Shown piece by piece: positions 1 through 6,618 of a DNA stretch of 6,618 bases. Within the stretch, counting starts at the first letter, position 1. Each line of letters starts with the position of its first letter. The notes beneath the pieces are model-generated. The model searched no databases. It was not told where the DNA came from and saw only the letters and a program-made list of their open reading frames with translations. Both the position numbers and the translations under genes were made by a program. Source of the DNA: Bacteroidaceae bacterium (GTDB lineage Bacteria; Bacteroidota; Bacteroidia; Bacteroidales; Bacteroidaceae); the NCBI GenBank assembly GCA_017548225.1, contig JAFYMV010000258.1, positions 1 to 6,618 of the forward strand, written 5' to 3'.

Positions 1-3000
1 CGGGCAATCTGTAGGGTAATAATCTTTTCAGACATCACCTCTTCGCCAGCATACGCATTCTTGACAAGCGTACCATGCTCGGCATAGTCGAGGAAGCGAC
101 GCAAACCCTCTACCCCCTTGGCGTTCGTACGGCGCAGGTCTATATCGCGTGCATGGAGCGATGAGAATACCATCATCTCGTAGCGCGAACGGGTAACGGC
201 CACATTGAGTCGGCGCTCACCACCTACCAGATTGAGGGGACCGAAATTCATGGATATCTTACCCTCCTTGTCAGGACCATACCCCACAGAGAAGAGGATG
301 ACATCGCGCTCGTCGCCCTGCACATTTTCCAAGTTCTTGATGAAGATAGGCTCTCCACTCTCTTCTGCCCAGAGTCGCAACTGTCTGTTCTTGTCAAAAC
401 GCTCCTCGAGAAGGTCTTCGATGAGGTATTGCTGTTGCACATTGAAGCTGATAACACCAATGGATAGTTTGCGCAGCTGTTCGTCGTTGAGACGACGCTC
501 TATCTCATTCACGATGGCCATAGCTTCTGCCTTATTGCTACGGCTGCCTCCCTTCTGATAGGTACCCTTGACGGGGACATACATTACGCGGCGTTCCTGG
601 TCGTCAATGGCTGGGAAAGTATGCAGTTTATTCTCGTAATATTCGTTATTACTGAAGCACACAAGGCTCTCATGCTGGCTACGATAGTGCCATGAAAGCA
701 AAAGCGAAGGCATCTTGAGCGCTTGACAATCGTCAAGAATGCTCTCAAGATCATCAACTGCACACTCCTCATCGGCAATCTTGTTGCTCACAAAGAAAGA
801 GGTAGGTGGCATCTGCTTGGTATCGCCCACAATGACGATAGTCTTACCACGAGCAATGGCTCCTACAGCCTCATTGGTAGGTATCTGCGAAGCCTCGTCG
901 AAGATAACAAGGTCAAACATCTGAGGCTGCATTTCCAAATACTGTGCCACCGACATGGGGCTCATAAGCAAACAAGGACAGAAATGGGCAAGCATATCGG
1001 GAGCCTGTTGGAAAAGGCGACGGATGGTCAGTCCGCGTCCACCATTGGCAACCACCTTATGCAAGATGACCGATTGGCTGCTCCATTCAGCGTTCGTGCT
1101 GGCCGCTTTTGCCCTTTCGAGCAAACGGCCGACCAGTTCGTCACGACTCACCTCCCGATAGAGACGAGCAAGTTCTTTGTAACGGCTCACCTTATCATCA
1201 AAGAGCAGACCGTTAAACATATCAGCTTCGGGATTTCTAGCAATCAGTCTATTGGCTATCTCGTAGAAGTAACGGGCAAGGTAACGATGCTTGAGCTGAG
1301 GCAATGACACCTCTTCGGTCTCCAAGAGGTGTACGATAGTTCCCATATTCTTCTGGCGCAAATCCTCTTTGATCAGGCACCATTGCTTCCAGTCCTTTAG
1401 CTTGTCGAGATGCTGAGCCCAGTGTTCCAACTTCGCTACGAGCTCTTGTACCGAGAGGAGCTCCCATCCGTCAATGGTCAGCCACGAAGAGAGCGTACCG
1501 AACGCCTCGCGATACTGATCATACGGAGCAAGCAGAGTAGCCCAATCGGCCTTTACCGACATCTTTCGATGTAGCGGAGAGGCATTAAGATGGGCAAGAT
1601 TTTGTACAAATTCCTCCAAAGTATCCCAAGTAACATAGGCTTTGTGGCGCTTAACCTCGTTCAGCAAACTCCACTTCTTGAATACTCGCACTACGGGATG
1701 CGCTTGAGCGAGAGCCAATCTCTTTTGCTCCAATACGGGGATGGTAGCATCAAAAATCTCTGTGGAAGCTGATTGCAAGATGCGCTCGCGCTGCTGGAGC
1801 ACCTCACCCACCTGACTCATCAGTGTATCAATGCTCCCTAACGCTACAGGAGGAATACCTTCAACACACTTGGCCACATCACTAACCACCTGCTGCAATT
1901 GACGCGCATAGGTCAAACAAGTATCAATGGCAGGTTTCAACTCTGCAATATGCGCCATAGTTTGCGCATTGGTGCTGACGCCGAGTAACGGATGCTGAGA
2001 GGGCTGACCAACGAGACGAATGATAGTACCCAGACGATCAATATAATATTCATACTCCGACAAATTTTGAGGAGTGATAGTGGGGCGAGTAGCATCGTGC
2101 AGGTCTACCATGCCCTCCTCGCAAAAGCGACAGTAGTGCATGATGCTATCGTAGATAGAGAACTCATCCTCAGCATCGCAACGGTGCAAAGCATCAACAT
2201 GTTTCATCAGTTCGCGGCGTTGGTCATACAACTGTTGGGCAGTGGCATGATGACTACTTTGCTCGCCTTGCTTCTCGATACGCTCCATGACTGACGCGAG
2301 TTGTTGCACAAAGTGGCGCTTGGTAGCCTTGTTTGAATGCAACTCCAAACAGAAATCACCCAATCCGAGCTTTTCCAAACGATTCTGCACCACCGAGAGA
2401 GCAGCCATCTTTTCAGCTACAAACAACACACGCTTACCATGATACAAGGCATTGGTAATCATGTTGGTAATGGTCTGCGACTTACCTGTTCCCGGAGGAC
2501 CGTGCAAGATAAAACTCTTCCCTCTTGTAGAGGCTACGATAGCATGTAGTTGCGAAGAGTCAAATGGCAACGGAGTACATAGGTCGCTCGGGGCTACCGT
2601 CGCATCAAGATCTGCCGCCTCGTCATCATCTGAGAGCAAAAGGTCACTCTCCACTAAAGCATCGACGATAGGGGTCTCTTGCATGCGTGTACCGTGCGTA
2701 TGTATGTCGTTCCACATGACAAACTTACTGAAGCTAAACACCCCAATCAAGCACTCCTCCAACACATTCCAATTAGGCTTCTTCAGCAATCCTCCGCGAA
2801 TAATAGAGAATATGCGTTGGAGGTCGAGGTGACTATCGCTACTGATAAAATCCTCCAAACCCTCAAACTCAATTTCAAAGGTCTGCTTCAGATATTCGAA
2901 TAGGGTAACATTCAACATGGGATCCTCGCCACGCCACTTCACATGATACTCCTGATTCTTATATACAAACTCCACCGGTACCAAAAGGATAGGTGCCAAG

Positions 3001-4571
3001 AAGGGCATGCCACACTCGTCCACCCATTGCATTAGCCCGAAGGTCATATAAAGCGAAGAATCTCCATTCTCCTCCATCATGGTGCGTGCCGAACGACGCA
3101 ATTTCTTGAGTATAGCGGTCGTCTCCTTATCACCATAGTAACTGTGCAGACGAGCACTCCCGATATCGTCCTTTACCAAGTTCATCATGTCTGCATCCAA
3201 TGCCGCCGAATCAAAGATCAAGCTTGCGTCGGGCACTCCACTAAAGGCTCCTCCAAGAGTGGGAGCCTGTTCTAGCGAACTGGGCGCTTCATCGATACGG
3301 AATCCACGACTCAAATCGAATATCTTAGAAGCTACATCCTTCAGACATACCGACATAAGTTGCATGGCCGACGACATCTTTACATTCAACAGCGTATTGC
3401 GCATAGTAAAGTCGAGCAGCTTGCGTTCCCACAAGAGTTGCTTCGTAGGCTTGGGCATATCAGCTCGCTCTGGTACAGCAAGTGGCATCGGAGGCATTCC
3501 GTCGCTGGTATAAGGGTCAGGCTCATCAGAAACCACCCACACCTCGTTGCGCTTCACGATCTGTGGCAAGGGAAGGAAACCCTCCAAACGACAACGATAG
3601 ACATCGATGAAGAGTTCAAAATCAGACTTCTTATTCAGCGTTTCTGTTGCCACATCTATGGCCGATTCGAGAGTTTTCTTCTCCGCATTTGATAGGCAAG
3701 TAGACTCTATCAACAAGATATCGTCAACCCCCTCACTAGTCTTCTTGAGTAGAAAAGTGTTGTCATCATCCGCGCTGCGCACATGGCTATCCGCGATAAG
3801 CCAAACGCCCAAATAAATATGCGAATGTTCCAATATGAGCAGCGTATTAAGTCCGATATACTCCAAGCAGGCAGCAAAGAGCAGAGTGAGGTCCATGCAA
3901 TTGCCCAACTTATCGGCCATCACCTCACTAGCCAATCGTATGCGCTGGCCCCTCTCCTCGTAAGAGCGAATACTCAAGCTATAAGACAATCCCTCCTCTT
4001 GCAAAGCCAAGTAGATGGCTTCCACCTGCTCGCGCACTCGCTCCTTACTTTCGCTACAGTATCCATTAAAACTCTTTGAGTCATTAATCCGATACAGATG
4101 TTCCGAAGCACGCTTCACTACGGCAGCTATGCAGGGATGGTTGGGGGTTATGAACGAAGCCAACAATTGGGGATGAAAAGCCAGGCCATGCCATTGATTG
4201 TAAGCCATGAAGGTAATGGGATAGCACTGTTCGCGTAGCACCTCTCCAGCACAAAGCACCTTTAGTTTGAGCGTAGATGTTACCTTTTCAGTCAATGAGA
4301 GCAATTTACCCGTATCCACTAACAAATTGATATCCTGCAGTCTGATGCGTCCATTGGCATCTATAGTCAGCGGCATAGAGGAGTAGGTTTCAACATAATC
4401 ACCCGATATCTCTATGTAAATATCCGCGATGTCTGCATTCGAATTGTTCTCTATAATACACCAATTGCATATATCCACCTTTGATTGCACCAAAGCATAG
4501 TTAACCTCTTCCAAGTAGTCAAGCGCCAATGCGATGCAATTGTTTGGTGCGCGATGTTCGTTCAACTTCAT
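1..4571 (-). CDS. DUF4011-family superfamily 1 helicase with N-terminal transglutaminase-like domain (C-terminus cut off by window edge)
   Basis: The frame is open from ATG at 4571 to the left edge (1,523 codons, no stop). An in-frame TAA at 4593-4595, with no ATG, GTG or TTG after it, fixes the start. Residues 1 to about 125 look like a beta-rich domain. Residues about 150-340 are transglutaminase-like, with Cys225 in GNCMD, His251 in HSHIYLGVWL, Glu289 in IEST and a closing LPLP. DUF4011 starts near Trp381 (WERKLLDFTMRNTLL) and includes Trp516 and APILLVPVEF. The SF1 helicase motifs are Gln674, Walker A GPPGTGKS at 691-698, motif II DEASQ at 1225-1229, motif III GDTKQMPP at 1249-1256, YRS at 1296-1298, QGDE at 1418-1421 and VTRSR at 1459-1463. 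About 500 mostly helical residues separate motifs Ia and II. Related proteins are, from memory, about 1,900 residues and often end in DUF3320 and a nuclease-like fold; that part is outside the window. No signal peptide is seen, so it is probably a cytoplasmic, nucleic-acid-dependent ATPase. Some DUF4011 helicases act in phage defence; a housekeeping role is equally possible. Confidence 0.93.
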   Translation of the reverse strand, partial: MKLNEHRAPNNCIALALDYLEEVNYALVQSKVDICNWCIIENNSNADIADIYIEISGDYVETYSSMPLTIDANGRIRLQDINLLVDTGKLLSLTEKVTSTLKLKVLCAGEVLREQCYPITFMAYNQWHGLAFHPQLLASFITPNHPCIAAVVKRASEHLYRINDSKSFNGYCSESKERVREQVEAIYLALQEEGLSYSLSIRSYEERGQRIRLASEVMADKLGNCMDLTLLFAACLEYIGLNTLLILEHSHIYLGVWLIADSHVRSADDDNTFLLKKTSEGVDDILLIESTCLSNAEKKTLESAIDVATETLNKKSDFELFIDVYRCRLEGFLPLPQIVKRNEVWVVSDEPDPYTSDGMPPMPLAVPERADMPKPTKQLLWERKLLDFTMRNTLLNVKMSSAMQLMSVCLKDVASKIFDLSRGFRIDEAPSSLEQAPTLGGAFSGVPDASLIFDSAALDADMMNLVKDDIGSARLHSYYGDKETTAILKKLRRSARTMMEENGDSSLYMTFGLMQWVDECGMPFLAPILLVPVEFVYKNQEYHVKWRGEDPMLNVTLFEYLKQTFEIEFEGLEDFISSDSHLDLQRIFSIIRGGLLKKPNWNVLEECLIGVFSFSKFVMWNDIHTHGTRMQETPIVDALVESDLLLSDDDEAADLDATVAPSDLCTPLPFDSSQLHAIVASTRGKSFILHGPPGTGKSQTITNMITNALYHGKRVLFVAEKMAALSVVQNRLEKLGLGDFCLELHSNKATKRHFVQQLASVMERIEKQGEQSSHHATAQQLYDQRRELMKHVDALHRCDAEDEFSIYDSIMHYCRFCEEGMVDLHDATRPTITPQNLSEYEYYIDRLGTIIRLVGQPSQHPLLGVSTNAQTMAHIAELKPAIDTCLTYARQLQQVVSDVAKCVEGIPPVALGSIDTLMSQVGEVLQQRERILQSASTEIFDATIPVLEQKRLALAQAHPVVRVFKKWSLLNEVKRHKAYVTWDTLEEFVQNLAHLNASPLHRKMSVKADWATLLAPYDQYREAFGTLSSWLTIDGWELLSVQELVAKLEHWAQHLDKLKDWKQWCLIKEDLRQKNMGTIVHLLETEEVSLPQLKHRYLARYFYEIANRLIARNPEADMFNGLLFDDKVSRYKELARLYREVSRDELVGRLLERAKAASTNAEWSSQSVILHKVVANGGRGLTIRRLFQQAPDMLAHFCPCLLMSPMSVAQYLEMQPQMFDLVIFDEASQIPTNEAVGAIARGKTIVIVGDTKQMPPTSFFVSNKIADEECAVDDLESILDDCQALKMPSLLLSWHYRSQHESLVCFSNNEYYENKLHTFPAIDDQERRVMYVPVKGTYQKGGSRSNKAEAMAIVNEIERRLNDEQLRKLSIGVISFNVQQQYLIEDLLEERFDKNRQLRLWAEESGEPIFIKNLENVQGDERDVILFSVGYGPDKEGKISMNFGPLNLVGGERRLNVAVTRSRYEMMVFSSLHARDIDLRRTNAKGVEGLRRFLDYAEHGTLVKNAYAGEEVMSEKIITLQIA

Positions 4572-4617
4572 ATCAAAAGAAATGAAACTTTGTTAATAAG
4601 CGTATGAATTTCCTCTG

Positions 4618-4648
4618 CAAATTTCACACTTATTTTTGGGACGACAAA
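4618..4648 (-). promoter_or_regulatory. Candidate Bacteroidetes-type promoter for the helicase gene
   Basis: On the minus strand, TTTG (4648-4645) is followed after exactly 19 bases by GAAATTTG (4625-4618) and then C. The Bacteroides vegetative sigma factor recognises TTTG or TTG near -33 and TAnnTTTG near -7, spaced 19-21 bases. This site differs from that -7 consensus only at the first base (G for T). Transcription would start near 4611, giving a 5' leader of about 40 bases before the ATG at 4571. The match was found by eye and these elements are short, so the call is tentative. Confidence 0.45.
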
Positions 4649-4679
4649 GCATATTTATTCACTCTGTACGAAATGTCCC

Positions 4680-4695
4680 ATTTTGTGTACAAAAT
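4680..4695. repeat. Short inverted repeat next to the 17-base dyad
   Basis: The arms attttg (4680-4685) and caaaat (4690-4695) flank a four-base centre, tgta. The repeat ends one base before the 17-base dyad at 4697, so the two form a tandem pair of symmetric elements upstream of the candidate promoter. Each alone is weak; the close pairing is what makes it worth noting. Confidence 0.3.
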
Positions 4696-4696
4696 A

Positions 4697-4713
4697 TTGA
4701 ATTACGAATTCAA
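4697..4713. repeat. 17-base perfect inverted repeat, possible operator
   Basis: The arms ttgaatt (4697-4703) and aattcaa (4707-4713) are perfect complements separated by acg. The repeat lies about 50 bases upstream of the candidate -33 element of the helicase gene, where an activator or repressor could bind. The short spacer and AT-rich arms fit a dimeric protein binding site better than a terminator. Chance occurrence in a 230-base AT-rich gap is possible. Confidence 0.4.
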
Positions 4714-4747
4714 GATGTGTTTCCATGTCATACTCGACTCTCCCTTA

Positions 4748-4783
4748 AGGATGGTATTGGATATTCCTTCGGGGAGCCATCCT
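4748..4783 (-). repeat. Stem-loop candidate just after the TPR gene stop
   Basis: Seven-base complementary arms, aggatgg (4748-4754) and ccatcct (4777-4783), enclose 22 bases and begin about 18 bases beyond the TAG stop of the TPR gene. On the minus strand no T run follows the stem, so it is not a standard intrinsic terminator. It could stabilise or process the 3' end of the transcript, or be a chance match. Confidence 0.25.
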
Positions 4784-4801
4784 CATTTTCTATTCCATGC
4801 C

Positions 4802-6618
4802 CTACTCTGCAAATCGCTTAATGAGATTGTAGGCGCTATACAACCCCAATTCTCCCGCCTTGCTGAGATCAGCTACGCCGCGAACATTCTCGCCGAGAAA
4901 GATGTAAGTTAGTCCGCGATTGTAGTAGGCTTCGGCCAAATGAGGCTCGAGAGCTATCGCCTCGTTGTAGCTCACGATAGCCGCCCTATAATCCTTGAGT
5001 TGCGACAACACATTTCCCCTATTATAGTAGGTATAGGCAAAGTCTGGTGCAAGGTCGGCCGCCTTATTCAAGTCAGCAAGGATAAGCTGATAATCGTTCA
5101 ATCGGGCATCCACCATAAAGTCCTCGGGCGCCATAGCCACCTGCTGTCCCCCACCCTCGTTAGCACGCAGCATCTCCATCTGCTTGTATCGCACCACCGC
5201 ACGGGCATAGTACGATAGCCACAGAGTACCATCGGCAATGATAGCTTGGGTAAAATCATTGATAGCCGCCTCAAGGTCCTGTACCAGATAGAAGTCTATG
5301 CCACGCGCAAAATAGTATATGGCCTCCTCACTCTCACCGGTAAACTTGGCCGTCTGCACATCGATGTCCTTGAAATGAAACGCTATCTGCTCCTCATCGA
5401 GCGCCTGCTCCGATGCCGTCACAAGCAAGGGCAAGGGAAGCTCACCCGTACGCTTGATGCTCTCCAGATAACGATGATAGTGGATAATGCGCCCCACCTC
5501 ACTCTGCTTATTATAATAGGTAAGAGCAAAGAGCGGCTGCAGCGCCACATATACATTGCGGTTTTGCACTTTGCCACGATAGGCCGAGGAGAACTCATTA
5601 TCACTCACCGCATCATCGGCCACCACCAAGCGTCGGTACTTCTTGATATTCTTGTCCGACTCTCTACGCGTATTGTCGTCTTCGCTATCGTTTTCGTCTT
5701 CGTTATAGAATTGTGCCCGCAACACCACGAGTTCATCCTGCTCGGCCTCCTTGAGTCGGCCCTGCCGACGGCGCACATCGGCACGGCACTGATAGCCATA
5801 GAGAAATTTGGGATACTCCTCAATCACACGGTCAAGGTCCCTCTCGGCCCCATCCATATCACCCGTCTGTATCAGCAAGAGAGCACGGTTGAAGATAGCC
5901 ATCATATTGTCCGGCTCATACTCTATCACCACATTAAAGTCCTCGATGGCACGGTTATCGTCGCCCACCTGTGCGCGCAGCAGTCCGCGATTATATCGTC
6001 CGAGCACATTATTGGGGTCCAAATCCAGCGCCAAGTCATAGTCACTCATAGCCCCCCGCAACTCCTGCCGGTAATAGCGTGTGAGCGCACGGTTGATGTA
6101 GTAGTTGCTTTTAGGATTGAGGTGTATGGCGTAGGTAAGGTCCGTCTCAGCCTGCTCATAAAGTTCCTGTTGTAGGTATACGAGTGCACGCGTGGCATAC
6201 ACATCCGAGTCGAAACGGTTTATCTTGAGCGAAGCCTCCAAGTCGGCAAGAGCCGCCACAGTGTCCTCCTGTTGTATGTGCACCTGAGCACGCATATTCA
6301 GTGCCGGAGCATATCCTGGTACCATGCGCACCACCGTGTCGAGCACTCCCACGGCGGCATCGTACTCCTTCAGGTTAGCATAGCATAGCGCCAGGTTGTG
6401 CCATAGCCCCTCATGCTCGGGAGCATGCTGCAAGGCGCTACGATAGTCGGCAATAGCTTCAGCATACTTTCCCTGATTCACCCGTGTCAATCCGCGCAAC
6501 TGGTAGCAATCCACCACGAATGGATTCCTGCGGATAGCTTCAGAGCAGTCATTTTCAGCACCGGTGTAATCATCAAGGTAAAATTTTGCCAGCCCGCGAT
6601 AGAAGTAAGGCTCATAGA
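4802..6618 (-). CDS. Tetratricopeptide repeat protein (N-terminus cut off by window edge)
   Basis: The frame is open from the right edge to a TAG at 4804-4802, giving 604 residues without the N-terminus. The GTG at 6517 is not the start: the 33 codons before it encode an earlier TPR (ending AIRRNPFV). Numbering from the edge, residues 1 to about 304 hold about eight or nine TPR units, with recurring YNRGL/FNRAL and LDPNN-type motifs. An acidic stretch follows (about 305-322, with NEDENDSEDD). Next is a non-TPR segment (about 323-425, YRRLVVADD, SAYRGKVQNR), then a second array of about four TPRs (426-604), one with an insertion containing ANEGGG. TPRs stack as helix pairs and bind partner proteins; no catalytic site is visible. 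It resembles a Bacteroidales family of about 680 residues that, from memory, usually begins with a signal peptide, which would place it in the periplasm; that end is not visible. It lies 230 bases upstream of the helicase gene on the same strand. Its partner is unknown. Confidence 0.92.
   Translation of the reverse strand, partial: YEPYFYRGLAKFYLDDYTGAENDCSEAIRRNPFVVDCYQLRGLTRVNQGKYAEAIADYRSALQHAPEHEGLWHNLALCYANLKEYDAAVGVLDTVVRMVPGYAPALNMRAQVHIQQEDTVAALADLEASLKINRFDSDVYATRALVYLQQELYEQAETDLTYAIHLNPKSNYYINRALTRYYRQELRGAMSDYDLALDLDPNNVLGRYNRGLLRAQVGDDNRAIEDFNVVIEYEPDNMMAIFNRALLLIQTGDMDGAERDLDRVIEEYPKFLYGYQCRADVRRRQGRLKEAEQDELVVLRAQFYNEDENDSEDDNTRRESDKNIKKYRRLVVADDAVSDNEFSSAYRGKVQNRNVYVALQPLFALTYYNKQSEVGRIIHYHRYLESIKRTGELPLPLLVTASEQALDEEQIAFHFKDIDVQTAKFTGESEEAIYYFARGIDFYLVQDLEAAINDFTQAIIADGTLWLSYYARAVVRYKQMEMLRANEGGGQQVAMAPEDFMVDARLNDYQLILADLNKAADLAPDFAYTYYNRGNVLSQLKDYRAAIVSYNEAIALEPHLAEAYYNRGLTYIFLGENVRGVADLSKAGELGLYSAYNLIKRFAE

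Larger units (their letters stand above)
4572..4801. other. AT-rich intergenic region between TPR gene and helicase gene
   Basis: This 230-base gap lies between the TAG stop of the TPR gene and the ATG of the helicase gene. It is more AT-rich than the flanking genes. It carries a possible stem-loop just after the TPR stop, two adjacent inverted repeats near its middle, and a candidate promoter for the helicase gene. The last 25 bases before the helicase ATG contain no Shine-Dalgarno sequence; the purine run AGAGGAAA (minus strand, near 4610-4617) is about 40 bases away and too far to act as one. No convincing small gene is present. The one plus-strand open frame starting at 4604 runs antisense into the TPR gene and looks spurious. 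Confidence 0.8.

Noticed and set aside
723..1307. 194-codon open frame on the plus strand, antisense to the helicase gene
   Set aside because: It lies entirely opposite helicase coding sequence, including motif II, and shows no domain of its own.
1..4571. Possible frameshift or split of the large helicase gene
   Set aside because: Walker A, motif II, YRS, QGDE and VTRSR all fall in the same frame as the ATG at 4571, and I met no stop codon when reading the frame through.
4638..4667. TATGCTTTG as the -7 promoter element
   Set aside because: It has one base too many for TAnnTTTG and no TTTG at the right distance upstream; the GAAATTTG element with 19-base spacing fits better.
4604..4912. 102-codon plus-strand open frame starting in the intergenic gap
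   Set aside because: It runs into the 3' end of the TPR gene on the opposite strand, has no recognisable motif, and would overlap the candidate promoter at its start.
5246..6175. 309-codon open frame on the plus strand, antisense to the TPR gene
   Set aside because: Its translation is rich in His, Ile and Leu with no recognisable domain. It is fully antisense to a clear TPR coding sequence, whose repetitive codons keep the opposite frame free of stops.
6515..6517. GTG as start codon of the TPR gene
   Set aside because: The same frame stays open to the right edge, and the preceding 33 codons encode a good TPR unit, so the true start is outside the window.

Overview
The window is most likely chromosomal DNA from the order Bacteroidales (Bacteroides, Prevotella or Porphyromonas type). 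Three things suggest this. The tetratricopeptide (TPR) protein on the right resembles a family I know from that order. A promoter of the Bacteroidetes kind (TTTG, 19 bases, then a TAnnTTTG-like element) precedes the left gene. That gene also has no Shine-Dalgarno sequence just ahead of its start. Genus and species cannot be fixed from this stretch.

Both genes are on the minus strand and both run off the window. Positions 4802-6618 hold the 3' part of a TPR protein gene; its N-terminus lies beyond the right edge. Positions 4572-4801 are a 230-base AT-rich gap with a candidate promoter and several inverted repeats. Positions 1-4571 hold the first 1,523 codons of a very large protein; its C-terminus lies beyond the left edge. 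This protein has an N-terminal beta-rich segment, a transglutaminase-like module, a DUF4011 region and a superfamily 1 helicase core with all the main motifs present.

The two genes are co-directional (TPR gene first, helicase second). The 230-base gap and the candidate promoter suggest that the helicase gene can be transcribed alone. Nothing in the sequence shows that the two proteins work together. The TPR protein looks like a scaffold or interaction protein. The helicase belongs to a family with some members linked to phage defence, but its role here is unknown. I see no RNA genes, CRISPR arrays, insertion sequences or attachment sites. The long plus-strand open frames are antisense shadows of the two real genes.
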